A DNA stretch of 33,456 nucleotides from the IMG/VR virus record IMGVR_UViG_3300009082_000957, positions 1-33,456 of that record; one strand, 5' to 3'. The notes under the pieces are model-generated. The model was not told where the DNA came from, did not search any database, and saw only the letters and a program-made list of their open reading frames with translations. The stretch comes from a virus. Every line of letters starts with the position of its first letter. The first letter of the stretch is position 1. The position numbers and the translations under genes were made by a program. Shown here in pieces: positions 1 through 9,200 of this stretch.

Positions 1-252
1 TACAGTTTCAAAATCATCTTTGAGATTGATTCTGTCTTTAACCAATTCCTTCTTGAAAAAATCATACTCATAATGATTCGCTTTATCAGGATTGATCTGA
101 TAATAAGCTGCAATTTCGCTATGCGAATCTGCCTCTTTTACGGTTTGATTAGATATAAGTTTTAACTCGCCCTTCAGTATCTTTTGCCGCTGTTCCCAAT
201 TAAAATAAAACAGCTTGCCTTTTATAGAGCATAAACTAAAAAAATCACACAT
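1..252 (-). CDS. Partial gene, MCDF-type small phage protein of unknown function
   Basis: The reading frame starts at 252 (MCDFFSLCSIKGKLFYF) behind a strong TAGGAGGA ribosome site and runs off the left edge of the window, leaving 84 codons. The start resembles a family of phage proteins that open with Met-Cys-Asp-Phe and often lie near DUF7666 or pentapeptide-repeat proteins, as here; that likeness is from memory and unproven. The visible part is mixed alpha/beta with many charged residues and no membrane segment or catalytic motif. It is the last visible gene of the leftward operon, and the C-terminal part is missing, so no function is assigned. Confidence 0.7.
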   Translation of the reverse strand, partial: MCDFFSLCSIKGKLFYFNWEQRQKILKGELKLISNQTVKEADSHSEIAAYYQINPDKANHYEYDFFKKELVKDRINLKDDFETV

Positions 253-260
253 ATATCCTC

Positions 261-509
261 CTATATTTTAATGCACTTAAAAACTATTATATCTTGATCT
301 ATCCAGAATGCTTCCCCATACTGATTATGATGATCTGGCAATTTATACGCTGGTTCACCTTCAATCTTATATATTATGTTTCTGCCTGTTTTTAACCCCC
401 ACGCCATAGCAGCCATGATTGTATCAAATCCACGAACAGGTTTTTCAATATATCCGGTTTCTCTATATTGTCTTGCCTTTTTGGGCGTTGTTACATGATA
501 AAGAATCAT
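261..509 (-). CDS. Small conserved-looking phage protein, unknown function
   Basis: This 82-residue protein starts at 509 behind AGAGGAA with normal spacing and ends eight bases before the next gene's start. The N-terminus (YHVTTPKKARQYRETGYI) followed by a Gly-Phe-Asp segment loosely recalls the first strands of small ADP-ribosyltransferase-fold proteins, which open with a Tyr-His and a Gly-Tyr/Leu-Ile pattern. It is far too short for a complete enzyme of that fold. No signal peptide or membrane segment is visible. It belongs to the leftward accessory operon. The coding call is firm from ribosome site and tight packing; the function is unknown. Confidence 0.7.
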   Translation of the reverse strand: MILYHVTTPKKARQYRETGYIEKPVRGFDTIMAAMAWGLKTGRNIIYKIEGEPAYKLPDHHNQYGEAFWIDQDIIVFKCIKI

Positions 510-554
510 TATAGTATTCCTCTTTGTGCTACAACCATTTTTATTAAATAAGAT

Positions 555-1556
555 TTATTCTTTCTTGTCCTCATTTTCCATCTCCTGAATAAATATATTT
601 TTTGAGAATAATGCATATGTTGCTTTGCCGTTAACGGCAATTAGCCCCTTGTCCCTGGCAGTTTTCATTTTATTTAAAAACCACAAAGGGAATGCAGCCG
701 CCTTCACTGCCGGATGAGTAAACCCAAGAAGTTTAGTTGAGCCATTAAAACTACCATCATAGTTTCTAAAAACTATGTCAGCATATTCTTTCAGATATTC
801 AATATATGATTTTTCTTTATGAGGTAAAGTTATTTGCTTCCCTGATTTCTGCTGAATAGCAAGCGCATTGTTTTTTTGTTTCTCAAATATCCATAGAAAT
901 AATGTTAATATACACCCGCCCATATCAACGATAAAATCTAAAATTATTGCAATTGTGTATTTTATTGCTGGAGACAATTCACCAGATTCATTTATTCCTA
1001 TTTCCGATGCCTTTATTTTTTGCGATTGAGTTTTTAGTATAGCTTTTTTTTCTTCATACAGTCTAGATAATTCGATCTTAGCCTTTTCTATCTCTGGTTG
1101 TATCTTTGCATATGCCACCCATGAATTCTCTTCATCATTATATTTATCCTGATATCCTTCGATATTAATAGTTATTGCATTAATCTGATTATTAAGTATT
1201 TCTATTTCAGGACTTATAAGGATTGAAGAAATAGCTATTCGTTCTCTATTTATTCTTGCTTTGTCCATTTTATACCACATACCAAAAACTGTAAACGCCA
1301 TAGAAGCACAGAAAAAAATAAACCATACAATAAAAAGGAATATAGAAATAATCTTTCTTTTGTGTAGAAAAAAATTTACTGCTACCTGAAAAGTACTATC
1401 CATCATGCCTACGGTTATAATAGGGAATAACCAGACAAATAATAAATCAAAGCCTATCCACTCAAAAAAACCTGTATTAAAATATATAGAAGTAGCAAGC
1501 GTTGCTATAATCCCAAAAACTAAAATAATTTTAATAAGATTGATTTTTATATGCAT
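555..1556 (-). CDS. Four-helix membrane protein with central coiled coil
   Basis: This 333-residue protein has hydrophobic segments at about residues 6-25, 33-51, 68-95 and 200-224. Between the third and fourth lies a charged, heptad-like helical region of roughly 100 residues that should form a coiled coil. The C-terminal hundred residues are soluble and mixed. The layout fits an inner-membrane protein with an extended domain on one side. A weak CAGGAT ribosome site precedes the start. It follows the winged-helix gene in the leftward operon. I do not recognise the family. A role in altering the host envelope, such as superinfection exclusion, is possible from topology alone, but nothing in the sequence proves it. 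Confidence 0.75.
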   Translation of the reverse strand: MHIKINLIKIILVFGIIATLATSIYFNTGFFEWIGFDLLFVWLFPIITVGMMDSTFQVAVNFFLHKRKIISIFLFIVWFIFFCASMAFTVFGMWYKMDKARINRERIAISSILISPEIEILNNQINAITINIEGYQDKYNDEENSWVAYAKIQPEIEKAKIELSRLYEEKKAILKTQSQKIKASEIGINESGELSPAIKYTIAIILDFIVDMGGCILTLFLWIFEKQKNNALAIQQKSGKQITLPHKEKSYIEYLKEYADIVFRNYDGSFNGSTKLLGFTHPAVKAAAFPLWFLNKMKTARDKGLIAVNGKATYALFSKNIFIQEMENEDKKE

Positions 1557-1588
1557 AAAATTAAATTATCCTGCTTATTTATTAAATA

Positions 1589-1882
1589 TCAAGCCCATAT
1601 AGCCTTTTCCCAATTCTTACTAATAATTTCTATATCACTATAGCGCACGCCTTTTATTTTCTTTTTCACCTTATAGGTTATAATACCTGATTGTTTTAAT
1701 TGTCTTAAGTGGTATAGAATTCCTGCATGATGGAATTTTTTATTTTCCTTCTTACTGATCTCTGCGGTTATTCTGCTAATTGTTAATCTATTACCCATCC
1801 CTTTAGCTTTATATTCAGCTATAATTAGCATTATCTTCTCTTTTAATTCCCTATTCATTCTTTCTTGCTTTAATAATATCAT
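1589..1882 (-). CDS. Small winged-helix DNA-binding-like protein
   Basis: This 97-residue basic protein has the pattern of a winged helix. A first helix (residues 9-25) is followed by a short helix with ISRITAEIS. A recognition-type helix (HHAGILYHLRQLKQSGII) then runs into a beta hairpin (TYKVKKKIKGVRYSDI). It resembles the LysR/MarR-like or FaeA-like small winged helices that many phages use as regulators. The ribosome site AAGGAGT lies inside the last codons of the upstream pentapeptide gene and the start is one base past that stop, so the two are translationally linked. It could regulate the divergent promoters at 2995-3079, which is inference from position only. Confidence 0.65.
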   Translation of the reverse strand: MILLKQERMNRELKEKIMLIIAEYKAKGMGNRLTISRITAEISKKENKKFHHAGILYHLRQLKQSGIITYKVKKKIKGVRYSDIEIISKNWEKAIWA

Positions 1883-1883
1883 A

Positions 1884-2768
1884 TTATTTTACTCCTTGAA
1901 GTTTAATTCCGGTAATTTCGTAAAATACTTCCTTATCAAAATATGGAATTTCAAGTATTTCCTTTCTATTACGCACAGACAAATTACGCCAAAAATACTT
2001 AAAACTTTCTTTAAATGATAAATATTTATAATCCCCCGATTTACCTGTGGAAGCTTTCACTCTATATTTTATGAATTTAAAAGTATTTAAAACTTTATAG
2101 GCTGTTGAATTTCTTATTTTTAAAAATTCGTTAAAATTTATTAATTTATTAAAGAAATATATTTTTTTAGGACAATCTGTATTCCAGTCGCCACTGTTCC
2201 GGTTGCCACTGTTCCAGCTGCCACTGTTCTGGTTGCCACTGTTCCAGTCGCCACTGTTCCAGCTGCCACTGTTCTGGTTGCCACTGTTCCGGTTGCCACT
2301 GTTCCAGCTGCCACTGTTCTGGTTGCCACTGTTCCAGCTGCCACTGTTCCAGCTGCCACTGTTCCAGCTGCCACTGTTCTGGTTGCCACTGTTCCGGTAG
2401 CCACTGTTCCGGTAGCCACTGTTCCGGTTGCCACTGTTCTGGTTGCCACTGTTCCGGTAGCCACTGTTCCCATCTCCCGTATTAACAATTGATAATAATT
2501 CGTGCCAAGATATTTCCCTAACAATTTTAATTTTATTTGTTACCTGTTTAGAATCATTGATCCCCAATATGTCTCCTATTAAATCAACTTCTGCCACTTT
2601 ATTTTTACTATCGAATGTATAGTAATTAAAACAATTTATTGCTTTAATACATGCGTGAAAACCATTATCACACAATTTTATACGCTCACTCGTTTCATAA
2701 GTTTCTCCGACTTTATATTGGAATCCTCTGCATGTCCAATCATGGTTAAAAACCTTATACGCTTTCAT
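1884..2768 (-). CDS. DUF7666-like protein with 19 pentapeptide repeats
   Basis: The 294-residue protein has three parts. Residues 1-82 match the pattern of DUF7666 (MKAYKVFNHDWTCRGFQY, then Gly-Phe-His and Phe-Asn-Tyr-Tyr), a domain frequent in phages and fused to repeats. Residues about 101-194 are 19 tandem Asn-Ser-Gly-x-x units, of the Asn-x-Gly class rather than the classical Ala-Asp-Leu class. Such units should form a beta-solenoid. The C-terminus ends in a short helical domain with IPYFDKEVFYEITGI, also typical of this phage family. GGAGGAG precedes the start. The function is unknown; pentapeptide solenoids can mimic DNA or act as binding scaffolds, but neither role is shown here. Confidence 0.8.
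   Translation of the reverse strand: MKAYKVFNHDWTCRGFQYKVGETYETSERIKLCDNGFHACIKAINCFNYYTFDSKNKVAEVDLIGDILGINDSKQVTNKIKIVREISWHELLSIVNTGDGNSGYRNSGNQNSGNRNSGYRNSGYRNSGNQNSGSWNSGSWNSGSWNSGNQNSGSWNSGNRNSGNQNSGSWNSGDWNSGNQNSGSWNSGNRNSGDWNTDCPKKIYFFNKLINFNEFLKIRNSTAYKVLNTFKFIKYRVKASTGKSGDYKYLSFKESFKYFWRNLSVRNRKEILEIPYFDKEVFYEITGIKLQGVK
2190..2468 (-). repeat. 15-base tandem repeat, 19 units, coding
   Basis: Nineteen units lie head to tail, each encoding Asn-Ser-Gly plus two variable residues. On the plus strand the nine bases gccactgtt occur 19 times at exact 15-base spacing with no substitution. The remaining six bases take only five forms, encoding YR, NQ, NR, SW or DW. Because 15 is a multiple of three, gain or loss of units keeps the frame. 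The low complexity also leaves other frames on both strands open, producing spurious overlapping ORFs. Confidence 0.97.
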
Positions 2769-2874
2769 TTGTTATCTCCTCCGGTTTTCTTACTATATTT
2801 CAACGAATACAGTTAAATTAGCCATACAAAAACCACCCCTATAATAGAAGCTATTGATATTATCATTGCTATCC

Positions 2875-2973
2875 CTATTTCTTTTTTACTGCGCCCCCCT
2901 GTATATATACACCGACAAGTACTGCATAAAGTAAACTGAAACAAAAAAGAAATAAGCTTAAATATATTTTCAT
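2875..2973 (-). CDS. Tiny single-pass membrane peptide
   Basis: This is a 32-residue frame, MKIYLSLFLFCFSLLYAVLV and onwards, ending in a short basic tail (AVKKK). Residues 3-24 are almost purely hydrophobic, so it is either a membrane-anchored peptide or a signal-like sequence. It has an AAGGAG ribosome site at good distance. It begins about 15 bases after the expected start point of the promoter at 2995-3023, making it the first gene of the leftward transcript. The longer overlapping frame to 3004 was rejected because its start lies inside the -10 box. The function is unknown; many small phage membrane peptides act at the host membrane. Confidence 0.5.
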   Translation of the reverse strand: MKIYLSLFLFCFSLLYAVLVGVYIQGGAVKKK

Positions 2974-2994
2974 ATTTAAATTCTCCTTGATTGT

Positions 2995-3023
2995 AATATA
3001 TCATAACTAATTTTATATGTCAA
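2995..3023 (-). promoter_or_regulatory. Leftward sigma70-type promoter
   Basis: On the minus strand TTGACA (3023-3018) is followed by a 17-base spacer and TATATT (3000-2995), with TG one base before the -10 box (extended -10). It is oriented into the leftward accessory operon and lies back to back with the rightward promoter at 3051-3079. Confidence 0.75.
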
Positions 3024-3050
3024 GAGAAAAAAAATATATTTTTAAAATAC

Positions 3051-3079
3051 TTGACAAAATTTTTTAATTGTGTTAATGT
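3051..3079 (+). promoter_or_regulatory. Rightward promoter of the recombination operon
   Basis: TTGACA (3051-3056), a 17-base spacer and TAATGT (3074-3079), with TGT directly before the -10 hexamer giving an extended -10. The spacer ends in AATTGTGT, a motif also placed at the -10 of the promoter at 17809-17837. The first gene starts at 3108 behind AGGAGG. Confidence 0.65.
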
Positions 3080-3107
3080 ATTAAAAGAATAGTTTAGGAG
3101 GATTTAA

Positions 3108-4481
3108 ATGGAAGAAAAGAATCTAGTTACTTGCCCTAGCCTTGGAGATATTACAAGTTTAACAAAAGCGGCAGAAGCTTTTTCAAAAAGTACTATAGTC
3201 CCAAAAGCCTATAGGGGTAATGCCTCTAATTGTTTTGTTGCTATTGATCTTGCGGCTAGGTTGAACTACTCACCACTTATGATAATGCAGAATATGTATA
3301 TTTTACATGGTGAGCCAAGCTGGAAAGCGCAATTTGTTATTGCGCAGCTTAATCGCTCAAGCAAATATGAATCATTACAATATAAGAAAATAAATCTTGG
3401 GATTGTTACAAAATTAAAATATATTATATATAAATATGAAAATGGAGAAAGCCGTTCTACAAAATATGAAAAAGAAGCGCCTGATTTTGAGAATATTGCA
3501 TATATAGCATATGCTAAAAATAAGCAGACAGGAGAAATTGTAGAAAGTACTCCGGTAACAATTGAAATGGCCATAAAAGAAGGTTGGTATTTTAAGGACG
3601 GGTCTAAATGGCAGACTATGCAGGATCAAATGGGTTATTATAGAGCTGCTTGTTTTTTTGCGAGGCTATATGACCCTGAAAGCCTTCAGGGAATGTATAC
3701 AGTAGAAGAAATGGAAGATATGGGGAAACATGAACGGATAAGAGATATTACACCAAAAAAAGATAATAAAAATAATAAAGATCAATCAGATAATAGTAAT
3801 ACGCAAAACTCTATGAAAAAAGATAAGAAGGATATAAAGCAAAATGAGAATATTGAGAATAATATTATTATTAATACAGAAGATGCGAATATCGCTGATA
3901 AAACAATAAATTGTTATGATATAAAAGTTGAAAACATATACTCATTTATATCTCAAATAAAAGATGCCGAAGTAAAAACAGCTATCGCAAAAAAATATAG
4001 ACAAAATTTAAGTGACACGAATATGGTGCAAAGCATTATTAAAGAAATAGAAAGCATATTACAAAATCAAAATGCTGATATTGATAACATAGCCGATGCT
4101 GGATTTAATGCTGCAATATCTTCAGAAGCGAAATCAGAAGAAAATAATTTAATCCCTCCTGAATATATGCTAAAAGACAAGAATGGGAAAGAGCACAATT
4201 TTTATGACTATATAAAAGCAGTTATTGATGATAACAAAAATCACAGTTCTGATCTACCAAAAATTTCACTTAACCTTATTTATTCAGCATTCGACAAATC
4301 AGATGAAGAGAAAGCGTATACTCTTCTAGTAATATTTAGCAGCCATTCAGCTGTAAAGGATAAAATGCTTGACGAAAAAACATCGCTCAAATCAACAATT
4401 GCTAATGCATTAGAGAGAAAAAATATAGAACAAATTAAAGCGATGATAAAAGCATGTATGCCATTAATTATTCCGAGGTAA
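3108..4481 (+). CDS. RecT-like single-strand annealing protein (probable)
   Basis: The N-terminal 205 residues follow the pattern of phage RecT/Bet-type annealing proteins. There is an opening helix (AAEAFSKSTIVPKAY), then CFVAIDLAARLNYSPLMIMQ, a hydrophobic strand with HGEPSWKAQFV, and a closing block (WQTMQDQMGYYRAACFFARL, followed by DPESLQGMYTVEEME). Residues about 210-265 are a Lys/Asn/Asp-rich linker, and a second helical domain fills 266-457, making the protein longer than a typical RecT of about 270 residues. Such proteins coat single-stranded DNA and anneal it to homologous strands. Its place at the head of an operon with an HNH protein and SbcD-SbcC supports a recombination role. 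The alternative is an unrelated DNA-binding protein. Confidence 0.65.
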   Translation: MEEKNLVTCPSLGDITSLTKAAEAFSKSTIVPKAYRGNASNCFVAIDLAARLNYSPLMIMQNMYILHGEPSWKAQFVIAQLNRSSKYESLQYKKINLGIVTKLKYIIYKYENGESRSTKYEKEAPDFENIAYIAYAKNKQTGEIVESTPVTIEMAIKEGWYFKDGSKWQTMQDQMGYYRAACFFARLYDPESLQGMYTVEEMEDMGKHERIRDITPKKDNKNNKDQSDNSNTQNSMKKDKKDIKQNENIENNIIINTEDANIADKTINCYDIKVENIYSFISQIKDAEVKTAIAKKYRQNLSDTNMVQSIIKEIESILQNQNADIDNIADAGFNAAISSEAKSEENNLIPPEYMLKDKNGKEHNFYDYIKAVIDDNKNHSSDLPKISLNLIYSAFDKSDEEKAYTLLVIFSSHSAVKDKMLDEKTSLKSTIANALERKNIEQIKAMIKACMPLIIPR

Positions 4482-4544
4482 TAATAAATAATGGTGTTAC
4501 GAATATTCTGTAAAATAGTTAATATTGTTTTCGGTGATGATAGC

Positions 4545-4988
4545 ATGACTATTAATATAAAATATGCTGGCGATAGATTTTCTTTTCTTAAGAATAGCCT
4601 AACTAGACTAATAACAGATAGAAGGAAAAAACTTATAGAAATTTCTACATATCCTTCTGATAAATGGGAAGCCGCATTTAAGTTTTGGCATAAATGTATT
4701 GATATGATTTGTAACGAGCTATCAGCCCGGAAAATAAATGTTATTTATGATACAATTCCATTAACGAAGTTAAATTTTAAAGAATATTTGAAAGCAGAAT
4801 TTGGGCGTCATAAAATATTATATAAAAAAGATGGAAAGGTGATAATCCAAAATGCTTCATCAACTACATATACCTTTGATGAACTTATGGATATTATCAA
4901 TAATACTCTTCAGTATGCAAGAGATAACCAGCTTGATATAGATAAATTTATAGATGAATATAAGGAGATAAAATATGATAAGTCTTAA
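4545..4988 (+). CDS. Unknown protein in recombination operon
   Basis: A 147-residue protein is read from the ATG at 4545 (MTINIKYAGDRFSFLKNSL), which has GGTGAT six bases upstream. An earlier in-frame ATG at 4491 would add an unlikely hydrophobic leader and was not chosen. The protein is mostly helical and basic, with a conserved-looking core (SDKWEAAFKFWHKCIDMICN) and a C-terminal helix. No catalytic or metal-binding motif is visible. It overlaps the HNH gene by 14 bases, so the two are probably translationally coupled. A DNA-processing accessory role is inferred from neighbours only. Confidence 0.65.
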   Translation: MTINIKYAGDRFSFLKNSLTRLITDRRKKLIEISTYPSDKWEAAFKFWHKCIDMICNELSARKINVIYDTIPLTKLNFKEYLKAEFGRHKILYKKDGKVIIQNASSTTYTFDELMDIINNTLQYARDNQLDIDKFIDEYKEIKYDKS

Positions 4989-5367
4989 TGATATACCACC
5001 CAAAAAAATACCCAATCTTGAAACAGTCGTTAATCAACTGGTAATTATTCAAGATAGATTGTGCGGTAGATGCGGACAATGGTTGGTTGATCTTCCATAT
5101 CCACATCATGGGCTTGCCCACAACAAACAGGAGAATAGGCGGAGATTCCCTTTACTAATACATAATATAGTTAATTTATTTCTACTTTGTGATAAATGCC
5201 ATTCTCAATACGGTATGTACTTGCAAATTCAAAATTTATCAATAATAGATGAAATTGAAAAAATAATAAAAGAAGAATATTATGAGATGTCAATTAAAGA
5301 ATTGTCTTTATTTAAATGCAAGCTACTGAATAAATATGTCGATTATATTAATTGGCAGACATATTAA
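4975..5367 (+). CDS. HNH-like zinc protein, putative recombination endonuclease
   Basis: This 130-residue protein carries an HNH-type layout. C30-x-x-C33 is followed by Pro-His-His (44-45), H49, then NLFLLCDKCH with C72, C75 and H76. In this fold the two Cys pairs bind zinc while the His cluster forms the beta-beta-alpha metal site that cuts DNA. An Asn (N67) lies before the second Cys pair as in HNH proteins. The start at 4975 is preceded by AAGGAG. Position between an annealing protein and SbcD-SbcC suggests a junction- or end-processing role like that of phage recombination nucleases (NinG-type by analogy). Activity is not proven. Confidence 0.65.
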   Translation: MISLNDIPPKKIPNLETVVNQLVIIQDRLCGRCGQWLVDLPYPHHGLAHNKQENRRRFPLLIHNIVNLFLLCDKCHSQYGMYLQIQNLSIIDEIEKIIKEEYYEMSIKELSLFKCKLLNKYVDYINWQTY

Positions 5368-5377
5368 GGAGATGGAC

Positions 5378-5731
5378 ATGGCTGATAAATGTATTAAGTT
5401 TAAAGAGACAAAGGCAATAATTAAAAGGAAAAACGAGATAAATGAATTAAAAAATTTGTTAACTAAAAAAGAAACAGAGCTAAAAGCGATTGTCCAAAAA
5501 CAATTCGATAAACAAACTGGATTGACCGTAGGGAAAAGTATTGTGCTTTGTGACTGTATTGAATATTTATATATGGGGCTCAAGTCTCCGTTGTATATTC
5601 AAGATGGTGACTGTGTAAATGATGAAAAGCTTATAGGTTGTAGAATAAACAGAAATGGATTGTTATCAAAATATATTGAAAATACATATTTTAAATGGAT
5701 TAAATTAAAGAAGGAATATACAAATAAATAA
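5378..5731 (+). CDS. Unknown protein with N-terminal coiled coil
   Basis: The protein of 117 residues starts at 5378 (MADKCIKFKETKAIIKRK). AAGGAG lies seven bases upstream, while the nearer ATG at 5372 is too close to that site and the ATG further upstream at 5336 falls inside the HNH gene. The first 50 residues form a strongly charged helix with heptad character, followed by a mixed part containing GKSIVLCDCIEYLYMGLKSP. No motif identifies a function. It lies within the recombination operon, 10 bases after the HNH gene. Confidence 0.65.
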   Translation: MADKCIKFKETKAIIKRKNEINELKNLLTKKETELKAIVQKQFDKQTGLTVGKSIVLCDCIEYLYMGLKSPLYIQDGDCVNDEKLIGCRINRNGLLSKYIENTYFKWIKLKKEYTNK

Positions 5732-5778
5732 TATTTTTATTAAAATATTATAAATCAATAAGAAGGAGAATATAATTT

Positions 5779-6276
5779 ATGACAAAAGATGAACAGAAAT
5801 TATTTAACGATATGCATAAATTTTTATCAGACATGAAAAGAGAAAATGAAATATTTAAAAATTTACTTTCTGAGAAAGTACTTCAAATTGATGAAAAAGT
5901 AAATGCAAAATATATACCTATCAATTTAGAAAATGATATCTTGCATAGTGTGCAAGATGGAATTAATAAGATTCTGCATGATATATTAAGTAGTTATAAT
6001 TCTCCACTTTCTAAACTTGTTTCAAAAGTAATAGAAAAACATAAAGAAACAATTGAAGAGGCGTTTGACGCAGTTGTTTCTGAAGAAATAAATAATAATA
6101 ATTTTTCAGATAGTATTAAACAAGAGTTTATTAAAAAGATTGCTAAGTCTGTTTTATCTGGCATTGATGGAACAATTGATAAAACTGTTAATGCTATGAA
6201 GCAAGATTCTATATTCAGGGCGAAGTTAACATTGATGATAAATATTTTAATAGATGAATGGAAAGGCGGTAAATAA
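5779..6276 (+). CDS. Unknown helical protein preceding SbcD-SbcC
   Basis: This 165-residue protein is predicted almost wholly helical from its residue pattern and has an AGAAGGAG ribosome site. Its stop codon shares a base with the start of the SbcD-SbcC gene (TAATG), so translation is coupled. There are no Cys clusters, nucleotide-binding loops or membrane segments. A helper or regulatory role for the nuclease-ATPase is inferred from coupling only. Confidence 0.7.
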   Translation: MTKDEQKLFNDMHKFLSDMKRENEIFKNLLSEKVLQIDEKVNAKYIPINLENDILHSVQDGINKILHDILSSYNSPLSKLVSKVIEKHKETIEEAFDAVVSEEINNNNFSDSIKQEFIKKIAKSVLSGIDGTIDKTVNAMKQDSIFRAKLTLMINILIDEWKGGK

Positions 6277-9200
6277 TGAAACAAATTAAACTTTTATCTT
6301 TTGCAGATTTGCATAATTGCAAAGATTACGCAGATAAGTGCTCAAAAATTCTTGACTTTGTAGGAGAAAAAGCATTACAAATTAAGCCGGATTTTATTAC
6401 AATATCAGGCGATATAAATAATAATGCCATTTTAAATTCTGATAGCCACCGGTTACCCGAGTTTAAGACTAAACTTGATTTTTTATCTGGTATAGCAAAA
6501 ATTATTATGATATATGGCACACCTTCCCATGATGCTGCTGGAAGCCTGGAAATATTCAGGAATGATAAAACAATATTTATTGTGCGTCCAGAGAAGCCTC
6601 TAATAATTGACGGCTGTATATTTTATTGTATTCCTGATTATCGCGTATGTGATAGCGATAAGAAATCTCATAAAGAAGCCGGGCAAGATATGAATCAATA
6701 TCTTTTTGACTTATGTAAAATGTATGGTGACCATAGGAAAGTAAATGTAGATTTGCCGGCCGTTATACTTGGGCATGGTAATGTAAGAAGCACAGCAACA
6801 GAAAACCATGAAGCGATAAAAAGAGCGTCCATATATTTGACAGAACAAATACTTGCAGAGACACAAGCAAATGCTATCTTGTTTGGGCATATTCATCAAC
6901 GAATAAATTTTGCAACAATACCCGGTTGCTATCTTGGCGGGATGGCTCATAACTGGAAAGACTTGAATTATAAACCTGCTATTCAGGAGGTAATAATTAA
7001 TAAAACAGGGGAGGCAGAATTTAAATCACATGAAATACCGTTTATTCCCAGGCGTATAGAAATTAGTAGTTTCATTATTAATACTGTCCCTACTAATGAA
7101 TTTAATGGTGATATGGTATGCCTCAAAAAAAAGAAAAATGAACCAGGGACAAAGGCTGATTTAATTGAAGCCGGGGCTCATTCAGACAGTAAGGTTGTTA
7201 TAATACCAGAAGTTAAAAACATTATTCGTAAAAAAGATATGGATAAACTGGAAGGCTATAAAGAGCTATATAAAGCCTATCAAATAGATGCTACAGAAGA
7301 GGAGCTTGCCATATGCGATGAAATTGAAAAGATAGAAATAAAAGAAGGACGGCTATCTGTAAAGAAAATTATTAAGCCTCTTTCTACACATATAAAGGGC
7401 CTTAAACAATTATTTAACGGAATTGGCAAAGAAGAAATATATATAGATTGGTCAAAACATAATGGCATATTAGGATTGCTTGCACCAGGCGGGATGGGTA
7501 AATCAGCGATTGTAGGATGTATCCCTCCTCATTCTGCTTGTATAACCCAGGGCAATTCGCTTGCTTCAATGTTCGCAGATGGTGGATTTATTATTCAGAA
7601 TTGGCAGGTAAATAATCAAGTCATAACGACAGAAAGGCTCTTTAAGATCAATAATAAAAAATCAGAAACATCTTACAAGGTGTCTATAGATGGAGTAAAG
7701 CTTGATGTTGCATCTGGCTCTATTTCATCATATGATAATTATATTAACTTTGCTTTTGGGAGTCCTCGGGTGTGCGCTTTAACTGTTCTGCGTTCACAAT
7801 TCCCCAATTTCTCTACCTGGAATAAAGTAGCAATTAACCCGGATATTTTTACTATGCCTAATGCAGAGTTTAAAACAATTGTTGCGGAGTTAACAAATTG
7901 CTCAAAAGAATTTGCCTATTTATATTGCAAAAACAATCTTGATCAAAAAACAGTCGAACTAAAATCAATTGAAACAACAATAAACGGGATTAAGGATAAT
8001 ATCGGGAACAAGAAAGAGATAGAAGAAACTATCATTAAATTAAAAGAGCTGCTCAAGGAATTAGAGAATGATTTATTAATAAACAATAGTATCCTATTAC
8101 AAAAGAAAAGCGAAATTGATATTTTAAATACGGAGTTTCTTGAATCAGAAAAAGCACGATCTGCAATGATTTTGTATGATAGTCAGCTTGAAACAAACAA
8201 TATAAAACTTTCTGAACTTAAAGCATTAATAAATCGCAGACCAATTATAACGGAAGAGCAAATAAAAGGTAATATCTTTAAGATAGAAAATCAAAAAGCT
8301 AAGCAAGAAGAAGCTGAAAAAAGAAATAACGAGTTACAAAAAAAGCACACGGAGGTATTGATTAGTTACAATACAGAATTATCTGCATTTAATAAATTGA
8401 AAAAAGAGCACGAAGAGAAGGAAAGAGTAATAATCAATTTAATGAATGAAAGGAATTCTGAACTTAAAAACCAATATACCCAAAGGCTTATTACTTATAA
8501 CAATGAATATAAAGAATATAGAAAAAAACAATATGAATTTGATATACAAAAGGCAAATATTGATAAAGAATTAAATCAGATAGTACAGCATAAAGAATCT
8601 TTGTTAAAAGAAATAAAGGACGCTGAAAGCAAAATAGAATTTTACAATAAACCATGTGAATATTGTGGGAAAATCGCATCCTCATCAAAGACGCATATAG
8701 AAACTTTAAATAATAGCATTGTCCTCTCTATGGGCGAGATTGATAAGGCAGATGAGAAAATTTATTTTAAAACTAATAAATTACAATTTTTTGTATTTGA
8801 TAAGGCAGAACCTAAAGAGCCCATTGAGCCAACATATGAAAAACAATCTGACCTTAAAGAATTACAAGATTTGTCTTTCAATGCAATTGAGCCTACTATG
8901 CCCATAGAACCTGAGTATGAACAGATAGATAAAACAATTCAAATTACACTTGATATAGAAAATAAAAAATTATCTGATTATCAATTAACCATAGAAAAGA
9001 TAAAAAATGCTGAATTAGAATATTCTAAAATTGCAGCAGAAAATGAAGAAATAAATATCAAACATTTTGCAGAATCTTGTAAGGTTAAAATAAACTTGTC
9101 TTCATCGCTCCATGAGAAGAAAAAGGAAATCCTTAATACAGAGACACGTGGCGAAGAGATAGCAGGTAAAATTAGTAATGAAAAAGCTAATATAAAATCA

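Noticed and set aside
2190-2468. CRISPR-like array
   Set aside because: The period is 15 bases with no spacers, and the repeats encode Asn-Ser-Gly units in a long open frame with a ribosome site.
2141-2524. Long alternative frames over the repeat (GTVAT repeats and the plus-strand LPLFQ repeats)
   Set aside because: They are open only because the 15-base repeat lacks stops; no ribosome site or domain supports them.
2813-2866. 17-residue hydrophobic minus-strand frame (MIISIASIIGVVFVWLI)
   Set aside because: Only a weak AGGGA precedes it and it is too short to support without other evidence; possible but not called.
2813-3004. 63-residue minus-strand frame starting at 3004
   Set aside because: Its start lies inside the -10 box of the promoter at 2995-3023 and has no ribosome site; the 32-residue frame at 2875-2973 has both.
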